In this document: positions 33,609 through 42,172 of the stretch, in pieces
Layout: each line of letters opens with the position of its first letter
How positions within the stretch are numbered: position 1 is the first letter of the stretch
Assembly: GCF_000423585.1 (NCBI RefSeq)
Contig: NZ_AUIG01000002.1
Location: forward strand, 237,015 to 301,014
Reading direction: 5' to 3'
DNA: 64,000 nt
Origin: Salinimicrobium xinjiangense DSM 19287
GTDB lineage: Bacteria; Bacteroidota; Bacteroidia; Flavobacteriales; Flavobacteriaceae
Translations under genes and position numbers: made by a program
Notes under the pieces: generated by a model
The model's input: the letters and a program-made list of their open reading frames with translations, nothing else
What the model was told of the DNA's origin: nothing
The model's database searches: none

Positions 33609-34109
33609 ATGGATTTAAAAGAAATTCAGAATCTGATCAAATTCGTAGCTAAATCCGGAGCCAGTGAGGTAAAGCTGGAAATGGATGATGTGAAGATCAC
33701 CATTAAGACCGGCTCTGACGAGAGGGAAACTACGATCCTGCAACAGGTGCCAATGCAGGCTGCACCACAAATGCAACAGCCGCAGCAGCAACAGGCCCCT
33801 GCTCCTCAACAACAACAGGAGAATCGGGCTTCCGGTGGCGAATCGGCCTCAGGTCAGGAGGACAAGGGTTATCTTACCATTAAGTCTCCTATTATTGGAA
33901 CTTTCTATAGAAAACCATCTCCAGATAAGGAGGCATTCGTCGAAGTTGGAGATTCAGTAAAGGTTGGTGACGTGCTTTGTGTGATCGAAGCTATGAAACT
34001 TTTCAACGAGATCGAAAGTGAAGTTTCCGGTAAGATTGTGAAGGTTTTGGTGGATGATTCTTCACCTGTAGAATTTGACCAGCCACTTTTCCTGGTAGAT
34101 CCCTCTTAG
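33609..34109 (+). CDS. accB: Acetyl-CoA carboxylase biotin carboxyl carrier protein
   Basis: Carries biotin between the carboxylase and transferase subunits. 166 residues: an N-terminal helical domain, a Gln/Pro/Ala-rich linker (about 45-72, GQQQ-type runs), then the biotinyl domain with Lys130 in VIEAMKLFNEI and KVLVDDSSPVEFDQPLFLV. The linker is the usual flexible hinge. Cotranscribed with accC 41 bases downstream. Confidence 0.95.
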   Translation: MDLKEIQNLIKFVAKSGASEVKLEMDDVKITIKTGSDERETTILQQVPMQAAPQMQQPQQQQAPAPQQQQENRASGGESASGQEDKGYLTIKSPIIGTFYRKPSPDKEAFVEVGDSVKVGDVLCVIEAMKLFNEIESEVSGKIVKVLVDDSSPVEFDQPLFLVDPS

Positions 34110-34150
34110 GAACTATTAGAAATTTACCCTACAGATAAAACTAAACAGGT

Positions 34151-35500
34151 ATGTTCAAAAAAATATTGATTGCCAACAGGGGAGAGATCGCTTTACGCGT
34201 TATTCGTACCTGTAAGGAGATGGGCATAAAAACGGTAGCGGTATATTCCACTGCCGATGCAGAAAGCCTGCATGTGCGTTTTGCCGATGAAGCTGTTTGT
34301 ATTGGCCCTCCTCCCAGCAACCTTTCCTATCTAAAAATGTCAAATATTATAGCAGCTGCAGAGATTACCAATGCAGATGCTATTCACCCGGGTTATGGAT
34401 TTCTTTCGGAAAACGCTAAATTTTCCAAGATCTGTGCCGAACACCAGATTAAATTTATTGGCGCCAGTCCCGAGATGATCGACAAAATGGGGGACAAGGC
34501 AACTGCTAAAGCTACTATGAGAGCTGCCGGTGTTCCTTGTGTTCCGGGATCTGAAGGCATTCTCCAATCCTACGAAGAGGCCGAAGAAATAGCTGCAGAT
34601 ATGGGATACCCTGTCATGCTTAAAGCTACCGCAGGAGGTGGTGGTAAAGGAATGCGGGCCGTTTGGAAAAAGGAAGATCTCAAAAAAGCCTGGGAATCTG
34701 CCCGGCAGGAGTCGGCTGCAGCCTTTGGAAATGACGGGATGTATATGGAGAAGCTCATAGAGGAGCCCCGCCATATTGAGATACAGATAGTGGGCGACAG
34801 CTCCGGAAAAGCCTGTCATCTTTCAGAAAGAGACTGCTCTGTTCAACGCCGTCACCAAAAACTAACTGAAGAAACGCCTTCTCCATTTATGACCGATAAA
34901 CTTCGGCAACAAATGGGTGAAGCGGCAGTAAAAGCTGCGGAATTTATAAAATACGAAGGAGCGGGTACTGTAGAATTTCTTGTAGACAAACACAGAAATT
35001 TTTACTTCATGGAAATGAACACCCGAATCCAGGTAGAGCATCCTATAACCGAACAGGTTATAGACTATGATCTTATAAGGGAACAGATCCTTGTTGCTGC
35101 GGGAGTGCCAATCTCCGGAAAGAATTATACTCCGCAACTCCATTCGATCGAGTGCCGGATTAATGCAGAGGATCCATACCATGATTTCAGGCCTTCCCCG
35201 GGGAAGATCACCAACCTACATGCACCTGGAGGTCATGGGGTGAGGATAGACACGCATGTATACAGTGGCTACGTTATCCCGCCAAACTATGACTCCATGA
35301 TCGCAAAGTTGATCACTACTGCTCAAACCCGGGAAGAAGCTATCAGCAAGATGAGACGTGCCTTAGACGAGTTTGTTATCGAAGGTGTAAAAACAACCAT
35401 CCCTTTTCACAGGCAATTGATGGATGAACCCGATTATGTTGCGGGGAATTACACTACCAAGTTCATGGAAAGCTTCAAAATGAAACCGATAGAATCATAA
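34151..35500 (+). CDS. accC: Acetyl-CoA carboxylase biotin carboxylase subunit
   Basis: ATP-dependent carboxylation of biotin on AccB. 449 residues with the ATP-grasp fold: [23 protein letters not shown] at the N-terminus, the glycine-rich ATP loop [12 protein letters not shown] (about 158-169), the active-site blocks [28 protein letters not shown] and ECRINAEDP. Last gene of the acc pair; a hairpin terminator lies 45 bases after the stop, with a 28-nt palindrome between. Confidence 0.96.
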   Translation: MFKKILIANRGEIALRVIRTCKEMGIKTVAVYSTADAESLHVRFADEAVCIGPPPSNLSYLKMSNIIAAAEITNADAIHPGYGFLSENAKFSKICAEHQIKFIGASPEMIDKMGDKATAKATMRAAGVPCVPGSEGILQSYEEAEEIAADMGYPVMLKATAGGGGKGMRAVWKKEDLKKAWESARQESAAAFGNDGMYMEKLIEEPRHIEIQIVGDSSGKACHLSERDCSVQRRHQKLTEETPSPFMTDKLRQQMGEAAVKAAEFIKYEGAGTVEFLVDKHRNFYFMEMNTRIQVEHPITEQVIDYDLIREQILVAAGVPISGKNYTPQLHSIECRINAEDPYHDFRPSPGKITNLHAPGGHGVRIDTHVYSGYVIPPNYDSMIAKLITTAQTREEAISKMRRALDEFVIEGVKTTIPFHRQLMDEPDYVAGNYTTKFMESFKMKPIES

Positions 35501-35507
35501 CGTAGTA

Positions 35508-35535
35508 GTAGAGATTCTCTATAGAGAATCTCTAC
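35508..35535. repeat. Perfect 28-nt palindrome GTAGAGATTCTC/GAGAATCTCTAC
   Basis: GTAGAGATTCTC, TATA, GAGAATCTCTAC: completely self-complementary, eight bases after accC, immediately before the AGACCTCAC-type terminator. No T tract, so not itself a terminator. Confidence 0.8.
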
Positions 35536-35545
35536 GCATTTATCC

Positions 35546-35594
35546 AGACCTCACAGGGCCGATAAGAATATCGGGGCTGTGAGGTCTTTTTTTT
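35546..35594 (+). terminator. AGACCTCAC-type hairpin terminator after accC
   Basis: AGACCTCACAG plus CCGAT pair with ATCGG plus CTGTGAGGTCT (35546-35563 and 35570-35587), with a 2x2 GG/GG internal loop, followed by TTTTTTTA. Shares outer arms with hairpins at 46039 and 63930. Confidence 0.8.
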
Positions 35595-35696
35595 AGCTTG
35601 TCTTGATTCTTGGTTCTTGGAGCGCAGTGGTCTTTTTTTATACCTTTAGATGCTTCGGAAGCAATTTATTCCTGAGGTCTTAAAAATATCATTTTC

Positions 35697-36812
35697 ATGA
35701 GCTTTTCCTGGTGGGAGCACGATTCGTGGTTCTCAAATATTGATTTTACTATAATTGGTAGTGGGATCACCGGCCTTAATTGTGCTCTGCAATTAAAAAC
35801 CCGTTATCCTGCAGCCAAAGTGCTGGTGCTCGAAAGAGGCTTATTACCCAATGGTGCAAGTACAAAGAATGCGGGGTTTGCCTGCTTTGGAAGCCTTAGC
35901 GAGATCATAGATGACCTCAACCACCATTCTGAAGAGGATGTTGTTGAACTGGTTAAAAAGCGGGTTGAGGGGCTTAAAATTCTTAGGGAGAATCTGGGGG
36001 ATGCAAATCTTGACCTGCAGGTAAACGGAGGCTATGAGCTTTTTACTAAAAATGACAGAGAGATGTACGAAACATGCCTCTCAAAAATGCCAAAAGTAAA
36101 CAGCCTTTTAAATCCCATTTTTGGAGCCGATGTCTACAGCGTTACCGGAAATAAATTCAATTTCAGAAAAATTCAGCCAGATTTGATATTCAACCAGTTT
36201 GAAGGACAGCTTGATACGGGCAAAATGATGACGTCCCTGCTCCAAAAGGTGCAGGCTGCCGGAATAAAGATTTTGAATTCGGTTACCGTTAACGGTTTTT
36301 CAGAGACAAATACTGCTGTAGAAGTAGAAACAGAACATTTTAGCTTTTATACGAATAAACTTTTAATTGCCACAAATGGCTTTGCTTCTCAACTTGGAAT
36401 TCCTGAAGTCAAACCCGCAAGGGCGCAGGTTTTAATTACGGCTCCAATTGCCGATCTTCATATTAAAGGAACTTTTCACATGGAAGAAGGTTATTATTAT
36501 TTTAGAAACATTAATAACCGCATTTTATTTGGTGGGGGAAGAAATCTCAATCTTAAAGGGGAGGAAACAACTGAACTGGCACTTACTTCCCTTATTCAGC
36601 AAAAGCTGGAAGTATTACTTAAAAATGTTATTTTACCTAACACTCCTTTTAAAATTGAAAGACGCTGGAGCGGGATCATGGGAATGGGAGAACAGAAAAA
36701 GCCCGTGATCAAACAGGTTTCCAATAATGTGTTTTGCGGCGTACGACTGGGCGGTATGGGTGTTGCTATAGGAAGCCTGGTAGGAAAGGAACTGGCCGAT
36801 TTAATTAAATAA
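35697..36812 (+). CDS. FAD-dependent oxidoreductase (DAO/glycine-oxidase family)
   Basis: 371 residues. An N-terminal dinucleotide-binding fold (FTIIGSGITGLNCALQL, about 18-34) with ERGLLPNGASTKNAGFAC, the conserved block of the D-amino-acid oxidase family that binds FAD, and a C-terminal GVRLGGMGVAIGS closing the flavin site. No signal peptide. The start WWEHDSWF is unusual and probably begins at the ATG used here, because the fold starts soon after. It overlaps mtgA by one base (TAATG), so the two are cotranscribed. The substrate is unknown; a link to the cell wall through mtgA would be inference. Confidence 0.82.
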   Translation: MSFSWWEHDSWFSNIDFTIIGSGITGLNCALQLKTRYPAAKVLVLERGLLPNGASTKNAGFACFGSLSEIIDDLNHHSEEDVVELVKKRVEGLKILRENLGDANLDLQVNGGYELFTKNDREMYETCLSKMPKVNSLLNPIFGADVYSVTGNKFNFRKIQPDLIFNQFEGQLDTGKMMTSLLQKVQAAGIKILNSVTVNGFSETNTAVEVETEHFSFYTNKLLIATNGFASQLGIPEVKPARAQVLITAPIADLHIKGTFHMEEGYYYFRNINNRILFGGGRNLNLKGEETTELALTSLIQQKLEVLLKNVILPNTPFKIERRWSGIMGMGEQKKPVIKQVSNNVFCGVRLGGMGVAIGSLVGKELADLIK

Positions 36813-37483
36813 TGATGAAAAGATTTTTCAGGTTTGTATTAAAATTAATTTTAGGCTTATTCCTTTTTAGCATTCTAATGGTGGTGATCTATAAATGGGT
36901 GCCGGTTCCATTTACACCTTTGATGGCAATTAGATATTTCGAAAATCCCGAAGAAAATATCCGTCATAATTGGGTGCCTATGGATGAGATCTCCAACAAT
37001 TTAAAGGTAGCAGTAATTGCAAGTGAAGATCAAAATTTTCCAAACCACAATGGGTTCGATTATGAAGCTATTAAAAAAGCAATGGAGGAGAATAAAAAGG
37101 GAAGGCGCGTACGTGGGGCTAGCACTATATCACAACAAACGGCGAAAAATGTCTTTTTATGGCCACAGCGCAGTTGGTTGAGGAAAGGACTGGAAGTTTA
37201 CTTTACATTTTTGATCGAGCTATTTTGGAGCAAAGAAAGAATTTTAGAAGTGTATCTCAATAGCATTGAAATGGGCAAAGGTGTTTACGGCGCTGAAGCT
37301 GCTTCGCAAGTCTGGTTTGGAAAATCTGCGGCTAATCTCACCGCTTATGAAGCAGCTTCTATTGCTGCTATTTTGCCAAATCCAAGACAATACCGGGCGA
37401 ATCCCGCCAGTAGCTATATTCAGGGCAGGCAATCCTGGATCGTGCGGCAAATGAGGAACCTGGGACCCATACAGTTAGACTAA
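36812..37483 (+). CDS. mtgA: Monofunctional biosynthetic peptidoglycan transglycosylase
   Basis: Polymerises lipid II glycan chains. 223 residues with an N-terminal membrane anchor (about 8-30) and the GT51 motifs: VAVIASEDQNFPNHNGFD with the catalytic Glu (about 72), RGASTISQQTAKNVFLW and WSKERILEVYLNSIEMGKGVYGAEAASQVWFGKSA. No transpeptidase domain, as expected for MtgA. It overlaps its neighbours on both sides by one base, so it sits in a tight operon. Confidence 0.94.
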   Translation: MMKRFFRFVLKLILGLFLFSILMVVIYKWVPVPFTPLMAIRYFENPEENIRHNWVPMDEISNNLKVAVIASEDQNFPNHNGFDYEAIKKAMEENKKGRRVRGASTISQQTAKNVFLWPQRSWLRKGLEVYFTFLIELFWSKERILEVYLNSIEMGKGVYGAEAASQVWFGKSAANLTAYEAASIAAILPNPRQYRANPASSYIQGRQSWIVRQMRNLGPIQLD

Positions 37484-37938
37484 TGAGCAAGACTTTAAAA
37501 ATAAAGCTGATAGCCGCTTGTGAGGCATATGTTGAGAAGAAACTGGAAACCATACAACAAGCCATAGATGATCTTGAGGCAGCCCTCAAGCTGGAGACAA
37601 AGTGTTCCATGGGAGATAAATACGAAACCGGCAGGGCTATGCTTCACCTGGAGTTTGAGAAGCTTGCCGTGCAGTATGAGCAATTCAAGAAACTGAGAAA
37701 AACAGTAAGGATGATACCCTCCGGGAAGATAAATAAAGATGTTGCTTTTGGAAGTGTGGTGCGAACCTCACAGGCAAATTATTTTATAGCTATTCCTGCA
37801 GGAGAATTAATTGTAGAAGGAGAAAAGTATTACGCCGTGGGAGCAACTGCACCTATAGCTCAAAATCTAATGGGAAGAACTGCAGGAGATACATTTAGCT
37901 TTAACGGGAGAGAATTAGAAGTTCAGCAAGTTTTATAA
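37483..37938 (+). CDS. GreA/GreB C-terminal-like protein, function unknown
   Basis: 151 residues. A helical N-terminus (about 10-75, with SMGDKYETGRAMLHLEFEKL) precedes a small beta-domain (VAFGSVVRTSQANYFIAIPAGELIVEGEKYYAVGATAPIAQNLMGRTAGDTFSFNGRELEVQQV). That tail resembles the FKBP-like C-terminal domain of the transcript-cleavage factors GreA/GreB, while the N-terminal coiled coil is shorter and lacks the acidic tip. Homologues are often labelled 3-oxoacyl-ACP synthase, which the sequence does not support. Overlaps mtgA by one base. Might bind RNA polymerase; inference only. Confidence 0.7.
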   Translation: MSKTLKIKLIAACEAYVEKKLETIQQAIDDLEAALKLETKCSMGDKYETGRAMLHLEFEKLAVQYEQFKKLRKTVRMIPSGKINKDVAFGSVVRTSQANYFIAIPAGELIVEGEKYYAVGATAPIAQNLMGRTAGDTFSFNGRELEVQQVL

Positions 37939-37955
37939 TTACGTGCCTGAAGCTA

Positions 37956-38924
37956 TCACCTGATTCGCTTATATAGTAAATCCCCTTTAAAAGAAATGAA
38001 GATCATCTTGTTCTTTGGAAGTTCTTTTGAGCATTCGAATAAGATATTCTCACCAGCCATTTCTGCTTCTGTAAGGTAATGATTGCCTTTAAAAAAGCTT
38101 TGCTTCACTCTGGCTTTATAATTTCCGCCATCTGTCTGATGAATTTCATGAGGATAGAGGATGATCTTTTTTCTGGACCCCTGATTCTTGAGGAAAAGGG
38201 ATGCCGGCAGTTCGTTTACCTCTCCAAAAAGTGAAGCTACATAAGAATTTCTTGGTTCATTATATAGCTCTGACGGTTTTCCCATTTGAATTATCCTTCC
38301 ATCTTTCATAGCTATGCTCTGATCTGCAAATGCAAGTGCATCTGTACTGTCGTGGGTAGCAACCAGTACTGTTACTCCGGCTTTCTTAAGGTGTGAAAAA
38401 AGGTTTCTGCGAAGTTTATTTTTTCTAAAGTGATCAATATGGCTAAATGGCTCATCAAGCAAAAGAACCTCCGGGGGATTTGCCAGTACTCTGGCCAATG
38501 CCACCCTTTGTTGTTGTCCGCCACTTAGCAGCTTTACTTTTACTCTTGAAAGCTCGCGCATCTCTACCAGTTCCAGTAGTTGATTTATCCGCTGCTGTTT
38601 CTTGCTGGGGTACATGTTAGATAAATATTTTCCCACATTATCTGCCACACTCAGCGGGGGCATTAAATCAAAATCCTGCGCCAGGTATTTCATAAAATCC
38701 TCTCCGGGCACAATATTAAATTCCGGTCCCAGCAATTGCCGGTCATTCCAAAATATTTTCCCGTCTACATGATGTAATCCATAGATAGACTGTAGTAGAG
38801 TACTTTTTCCACAGCCGCTCGCACCAATTATAGAAACATTTTCCCCTTTAGAAATGTTGAAGCTCAGGTTCTTTAAAACCCGCTTTTCTTCATAACCAAA
38901 AGAGAGATTTTTTACCCGGAGCAT
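37956..38924 (-). CDS. ABC transporter ATP-binding protein
   Basis: 322 residues: NBD about 1-235 with Walker A IGASGCGKSTLL (34-45), the Q-loop, signature LSGGQQQRVALARVL, Walker B VLLLDEPFSHID and the switch His in VATHDSTDA. The C-terminal extension of about 85 residues (PASLFLKNQGSRKKIILYPHEI region and beyond) looks like a TOBE-type regulatory domain, as in PotA/FbpC importers. No permease or binding protein is adjacent, so it is an orphan. Substrate unknown. Confidence 0.85.
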   Translation of the reverse strand: MLRVKNLSFGYEEKRVLKNLSFNISKGENVSIIGASGCGKSTLLQSIYGLHHVDGKIFWNDRQLLGPEFNIVPGEDFMKYLAQDFDLMPPLSVADNVGKYLSNMYPSKKQQRINQLLELVEMRELSRVKVKLLSGGQQQRVALARVLANPPEVLLLDEPFSHIDHFRKNKLRRNLFSHLKKAGVTVLVATHDSTDALAFADQSIAMKDGRIIQMGKPSELYNEPRNSYVASLFGEVNELPASLFLKNQGSRKKIILYPHEIHQTDGGNYKARVKQSFFKGNHYLTEAEMAGENILFECSKELPKNKMIFISFKGDLLYKRIR

Positions 38925-38964
38925 ATTAGAAAAGTTTAGCCGGTAAATTTACGGTATTAAAAGC

Positions 38965-38994
38965 AAAAAGCCTTCCGGAGAAGGCTTTTTGAAC
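38965..38994 (-). terminator. Terminator after the prolyl oligopeptidase gene
   Basis: AAAAAGCCTTC (38965-38975), loop of four, GAAGGCTTTTT (38980-38990); read on the minus strand it lies about 30 bases beyond the peptidase stop at 39021. Confidence 0.8.
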
Positions 38995-39020
38995 TGTATT
39001 AGAATTTAAAAGCTGGACCT

Positions 39021-41204
39021 TTAATTACGTTTATTTGGTAAGCTTTCAAAACCCATGTTGTATAAAGTAAAGCCAAAGATATCTGCATATTGCTCAATGG
39101 TTTTACTCACCGGTGTTCCGGCACCATGTCCTGCATTGGTTTCAATACGTATTAGAACCGGGTCTTCTCCTGCATGTTTATCCTGTAATTCGGCTGCGAA
39201 TTTAAAGGAATGTGCGGGTACAACTCTGTCGTCATGATCTCCTGTTGTAATAAGAGTTGCAGGATAATCTACTCCTTCCTTTACATTATGCACAGGAGAA
39301 TATCCCTGTAAATATCTAAACATGGCGTCACTTTCCTCGGCAGTACCATAGTCGTATGCCCAACCTGCTCCTGCGGTAAAGGTATGGTAGCGCAGCATGT
39401 CAAGTACACCTACTGCCGGCAATGCTACTTTCATAAGTGCGGGCCTCTGAGTCATTGTAGCTCCAACCAGCAATCCGCCGTTTGATCCTCCACGAATTGC
39501 CAGGTAATCTGAAGAAGTATAATTGTTCTCGATCAGGTATTCGGCTGCAGCAATGAAATCATCAAATACATTCTGCTTTTGCATTTTCGTACCTGCATCA
39601 TGCCATTCTTTACCGTATTCTCCACCTCCGCGAAGATTAGGTACAGCATAGATTCCTCCCTGCTCCATCCATACAGCGTTGGCAATACTGAATCCCGGGG
39701 TAAGGCTTACGTTAAAACCACCATAACCGTAAAGAATAGTGGGGTTCTTTCCGTCCAGTTTAAGACCTTTTTTATGTGTTATGATCATTGGGATCTTTGT
39801 GCCATCTTTAGAGGTGTAAAATACCTGCTCGCTTGTATAGTCATCAGGATTAAAATCTACATTTGGTCTGTTGTAGAGTTCAGATTTTCCTGTCTCCACG
39901 TCATATTTGAAAATACTGCTTGGAGTAACATAATTCGTAAAGCTGTAGTAGAGTTCCTTTTCGTCCTTTTCTCCACCAAACCCTCCGGCAGTTCCAACTC
40001 CGGGGAGGTCGACCTCCCTTACCAGCTTACCTTCATAGTCATATTGCTTAATGTTGGAGATTGCATCCTGCATGTATTTGGCGAAAATATATCCTCCCCC
40101 GGTTGAAGGGCTAAGCACGTTTTCGGTTTCAGAAATAAGATCTTTCCAGTTCTCAGGTTTTGGATTTGAAGCATCAACAGTAACAATTCTCCTGTTGGGT
40201 GCATCCATATTTGTCACAATGAATAACTTACTGTCCCGATTGTCTATTACATAACTTTCGTTCTCTTCATGTCCAACAATGGTGTCAATTGTAGGATTTG
40301 TTTTGGAAAGGTCCATCATGAAGAGTTTTCCGCCTGATGTAGAAGTTCTGGCAGAGATGAAAAGGTAACGGTTATCTTCAGAAACATCACCCCCTACATA
40401 GCGGTGCTTTTGTTCCGGAGTAGCTCCAAAAATCACCTTATCCTGACTTTGTGGAGTACCCAGCTTGTGGTAATAAAGCTTGTGCTGGTCTGTCTTGGCA
40501 GAAAGCTCACTACCTTCGGGTTTATCATAGCTTGAGTAGTAGAATCCTTCATTCCCTTTCCAGGATACTCCGCTGAATTTTACATCTATTAAAGTATCTT
40601 CTTTGATCTCTCTGGATTCAGCATCCATAATGATGATCTTTCTCCAGTCGCTACCACCTTCAGAAATACTGTAGGCAAGGGTTTTTCCATCTTCAGAAAA
40701 GCTCATTCCGGCAAGAGAAGTAGTGCCGTCCTCACTAAATTTATTTGGATCAAGAAAAACTTCAGGCGTCGCATCTTCAGATTTTTTTCGATAGATCACA
40801 CTCTGATTCTGCAGGCCGTCGTTCTTGCTAAAGTAGATCCAATCTCCTTCTTCATTAGGAGCACTCAATCTTTCGTAATTCCATAGTTCTGTAAGGCGGT
40901 TCTTTAATTCTTCTCTAAAAGGGATCTGCTCTAAATAACCAAAAGTCACTTTATTTTGTGCCTTTACCCATTCCTCGGTTTCGGGGCTGCGGTCATCTTC
41001 CAGCCAGCGATATGGATCCTTAACTTCAGTGCCGAAATAGGTATCAACAGTGTTTCCTTTTCTGGTTTCGGGGTATTCCAATGTTGTGGATGGTGTTTGT
41101 GATGTGGTTTGTACCGGTTGTTCCTGTTGCGGAGATTGCTGCTGTGAAGTTCCACAGGAGATTAAAGCTCCGGCAGCCAGTACAGTTGTTAATATTTTTT
41201 TCAT
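39021..41204 (-). CDS. Prolyl oligopeptidase (S9A), lipoprotein
   Basis: Cleaves after Pro in short peptides. 727 residues from the start [20 protein letters not shown] (41204), where a lipobox Cys follows LISC; the 24 residues ahead in the same frame are not conserved. A Gln/Thr/Pro-rich spacer follows, then a seven-bladed propeller and the alpha/beta hydrolase domain with nucleophile Ser in [12 protein letters not shown], Asp in [16 protein letters not shown] and His in ETNAGHGAG. Full-length and intact. Exported to the periplasm or cell surface. Confidence 0.93.
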   Translation of the reverse strand: MKKILTTVLAAGALISCGTSQQQSPQQEQPVQTTSQTPSTTLEYPETRKGNTVDTYFGTEVKDPYRWLEDDRSPETEEWVKAQNKVTFGYLEQIPFREELKNRLTELWNYERLSAPNEEGDWIYFSKNDGLQNQSVIYRKKSEDATPEVFLDPNKFSEDGTTSLAGMSFSEDGKTLAYSISEGGSDWRKIIIMDAESREIKEDTLIDVKFSGVSWKGNEGFYYSSYDKPEGSELSAKTDQHKLYYHKLGTPQSQDKVIFGATPEQKHRYVGGDVSEDNRYLFISARTSTSGGKLFMMDLSKTNPTIDTIVGHEENESYVIDNRDSKLFIVTNMDAPNRRIVTVDASNPKPENWKDLISETENVLSPSTGGGYIFAKYMQDAISNIKQYDYEGKLVREVDLPGVGTAGGFGGEKDEKELYYSFTNYVTPSSIFKYDVETGKSELYNRPNVDFNPDDYTSEQVFYTSKDGTKIPMIITHKKGLKLDGKNPTILYGYGGFNVSLTPGFSIANAVWMEQGGIYAVPNLRGGGEYGKEWHDAGTKMQKQNVFDDFIAAAEYLIENNYTSSDYLAIRGGSNGGLLVGATMTQRPALMKVALPAVGVLDMLRYHTFTAGAGWAYDYGTAEESDAMFRYLQGYSPVHNVKEGVDYPATLITTGDHDDRVVPAHSFKFAAELQDKHAGEDPVLIRIETNAGHGAGTPVSKTIEQYADIFGFTLYNMGFESLPNKRN

Positions 41205-41270
41205 TTTCTTGTTTTTAGGGAAAGGTCTAAATGTAACTATTTTCCTATATATGAAACAAGAAAGGCTGCA

Positions 41271-41292
41271 CATCAAGTACAGCCTTTTTTCT
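41271..41292 (-). terminator. Terminator after the DUF4625 lipoprotein gene
   Basis: AAAGGCTG (41271-41278) pairs with CAGCCTTT (41281-41288) around a short loop; the minus-strand stop at 41309 lies 20 bases upstream. T-rich on both sides. Confidence 0.6.
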
Positions 41293-41308
41293 TATAAACT
41301 ATATAGGA

Positions 41309-41791
41309 TTATTCCACGTGTTCCTCTGCATCTGCTTCTATATGGATCTCAAGAAAAGCTTCCTGTTGATTTCCGGACTTGTCAGTAACAAATACTCCCA
41401 GATGGTAAGCTCCCTCACTTATTGGCTGCCCGTTTAACTCTGCGGGGATAGCAATTTCCTGGGTGGCTTCAAATGAAGTACGGCCTGCAGGAATAGTAAA
41501 GGTTTGTTCGTAGGCAAAAGGATTCAGATCCTGGGAAGATTTATTAAAGGCATGGGTGTGTTCATCAAAATCTTCATGGATCTCGATCTTATAAGAAGCC
41601 AGTTCCACGTTATCTGTGAAAACTGCTTCAAACAGCAGCACACTGCCCGGTACAAATTCCTCTTCTGTATGAGGTTCAACTATTGTGATTGTCGGTTTTT
41701 GGGTATCAACTACAGTGTCATCATCACTACAGGAGGTAAATACCAATGTTGCTGCTATAACAAATGTGAAAAATTTCAATTTGGTTTTCAT
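41309..41791 (-). CDS. DUF4625-like lipoprotein
   Basis: 160 residues: a signal ending LVFTSCSDDD (Cys near 21), then a single immunoglobulin-like beta-sandwich (PTITIVEPHTEEEFVPGSVLLFEAVFTDNVELASYKIEI, ending SGNQQEAFLEIHIEA). The stretch HEDFDEHTHAF and the end DAEEHVE are rich in His, Asp and Glu and may bind metal. It is the last gene of a four-gene minus-strand set with the TonB receptor and two small proteins (gap of 31 bases to the next gene). DUF4625 assignment is by overall pattern. Confidence 0.7.
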   Translation of the reverse strand: MKTKLKFFTFVIAATLVFTSCSDDDTVVDTQKPTITIVEPHTEEEFVPGSVLLFEAVFTDNVELASYKIEIHEDFDEHTHAFNKSSQDLNPFAYEQTFTIPAGRTSFEATQEIAIPAELNGQPISEGAYHLGVFVTDKSGNQQEAFLEIHIEADAEEHVE

Positions 41792-41822
41792 GATTTTTTG
41801 TTTAAAAATTAGGTATTGTATT

Positions 41823-42170
41823 TTAATATCGGATTAATTGGAAAATAGCAGATGGAGGCCCTCTTAGAAAATACCGATAGTTTAACTTAAGAATATGTGT
41901 TGTTGAATATGGTTTGTGTTGCTGTAAATGTATTTCGGGAATAATGATCTTTTCAGCAGTATCTGCTACCATAAATGCAGGGCCTGTTCCTGTAAAATGA
42001 TAGTGACATTCATGATACTCATAAATTCCGGGAGCATCAAAATTATAGTCCGCCTGTTTTGAGGTATATTCAATATGAGGCACAAGGAAGTAATGCACGG
42101 CATTTGCTGCCTGCGGAAAAAGAAATGCAGCAAGCATCAAAAAACTTATATATTTCCCCTGTTTCAGCAT
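41823..42170 (-). CDS. Small exported His/Cys protein ending RGPP
   Basis: 115 residues: a signal peptide (LAAFLFPQAANAV), a cluster of potential metal ligands HECHYHFTG in the middle, and the C-terminus YRYFLRGPPSAIFQL. The RGPP/RAPP end is shared with the small protein at 44628-44963 and with DUF2946-type proteins, which occur near copper or other metal TonB receptors. It starts two bases after the TonB-receptor stop. Function is unknown; a metal-related role is inferred from ligands and context. Confidence 0.65.
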   Translation of the reverse strand: MLKQGKYISFLMLAAFLFPQAANAVHYFLVPHIEYTSKQADYNFDAPGIYEYHECHYHFTGTGPAFMVADTAEKIIIPEIHLQQHKPYSTTHILKLNYRYFLRGPPSAIFQLIRY

Positions 42171-42172
42171 TT

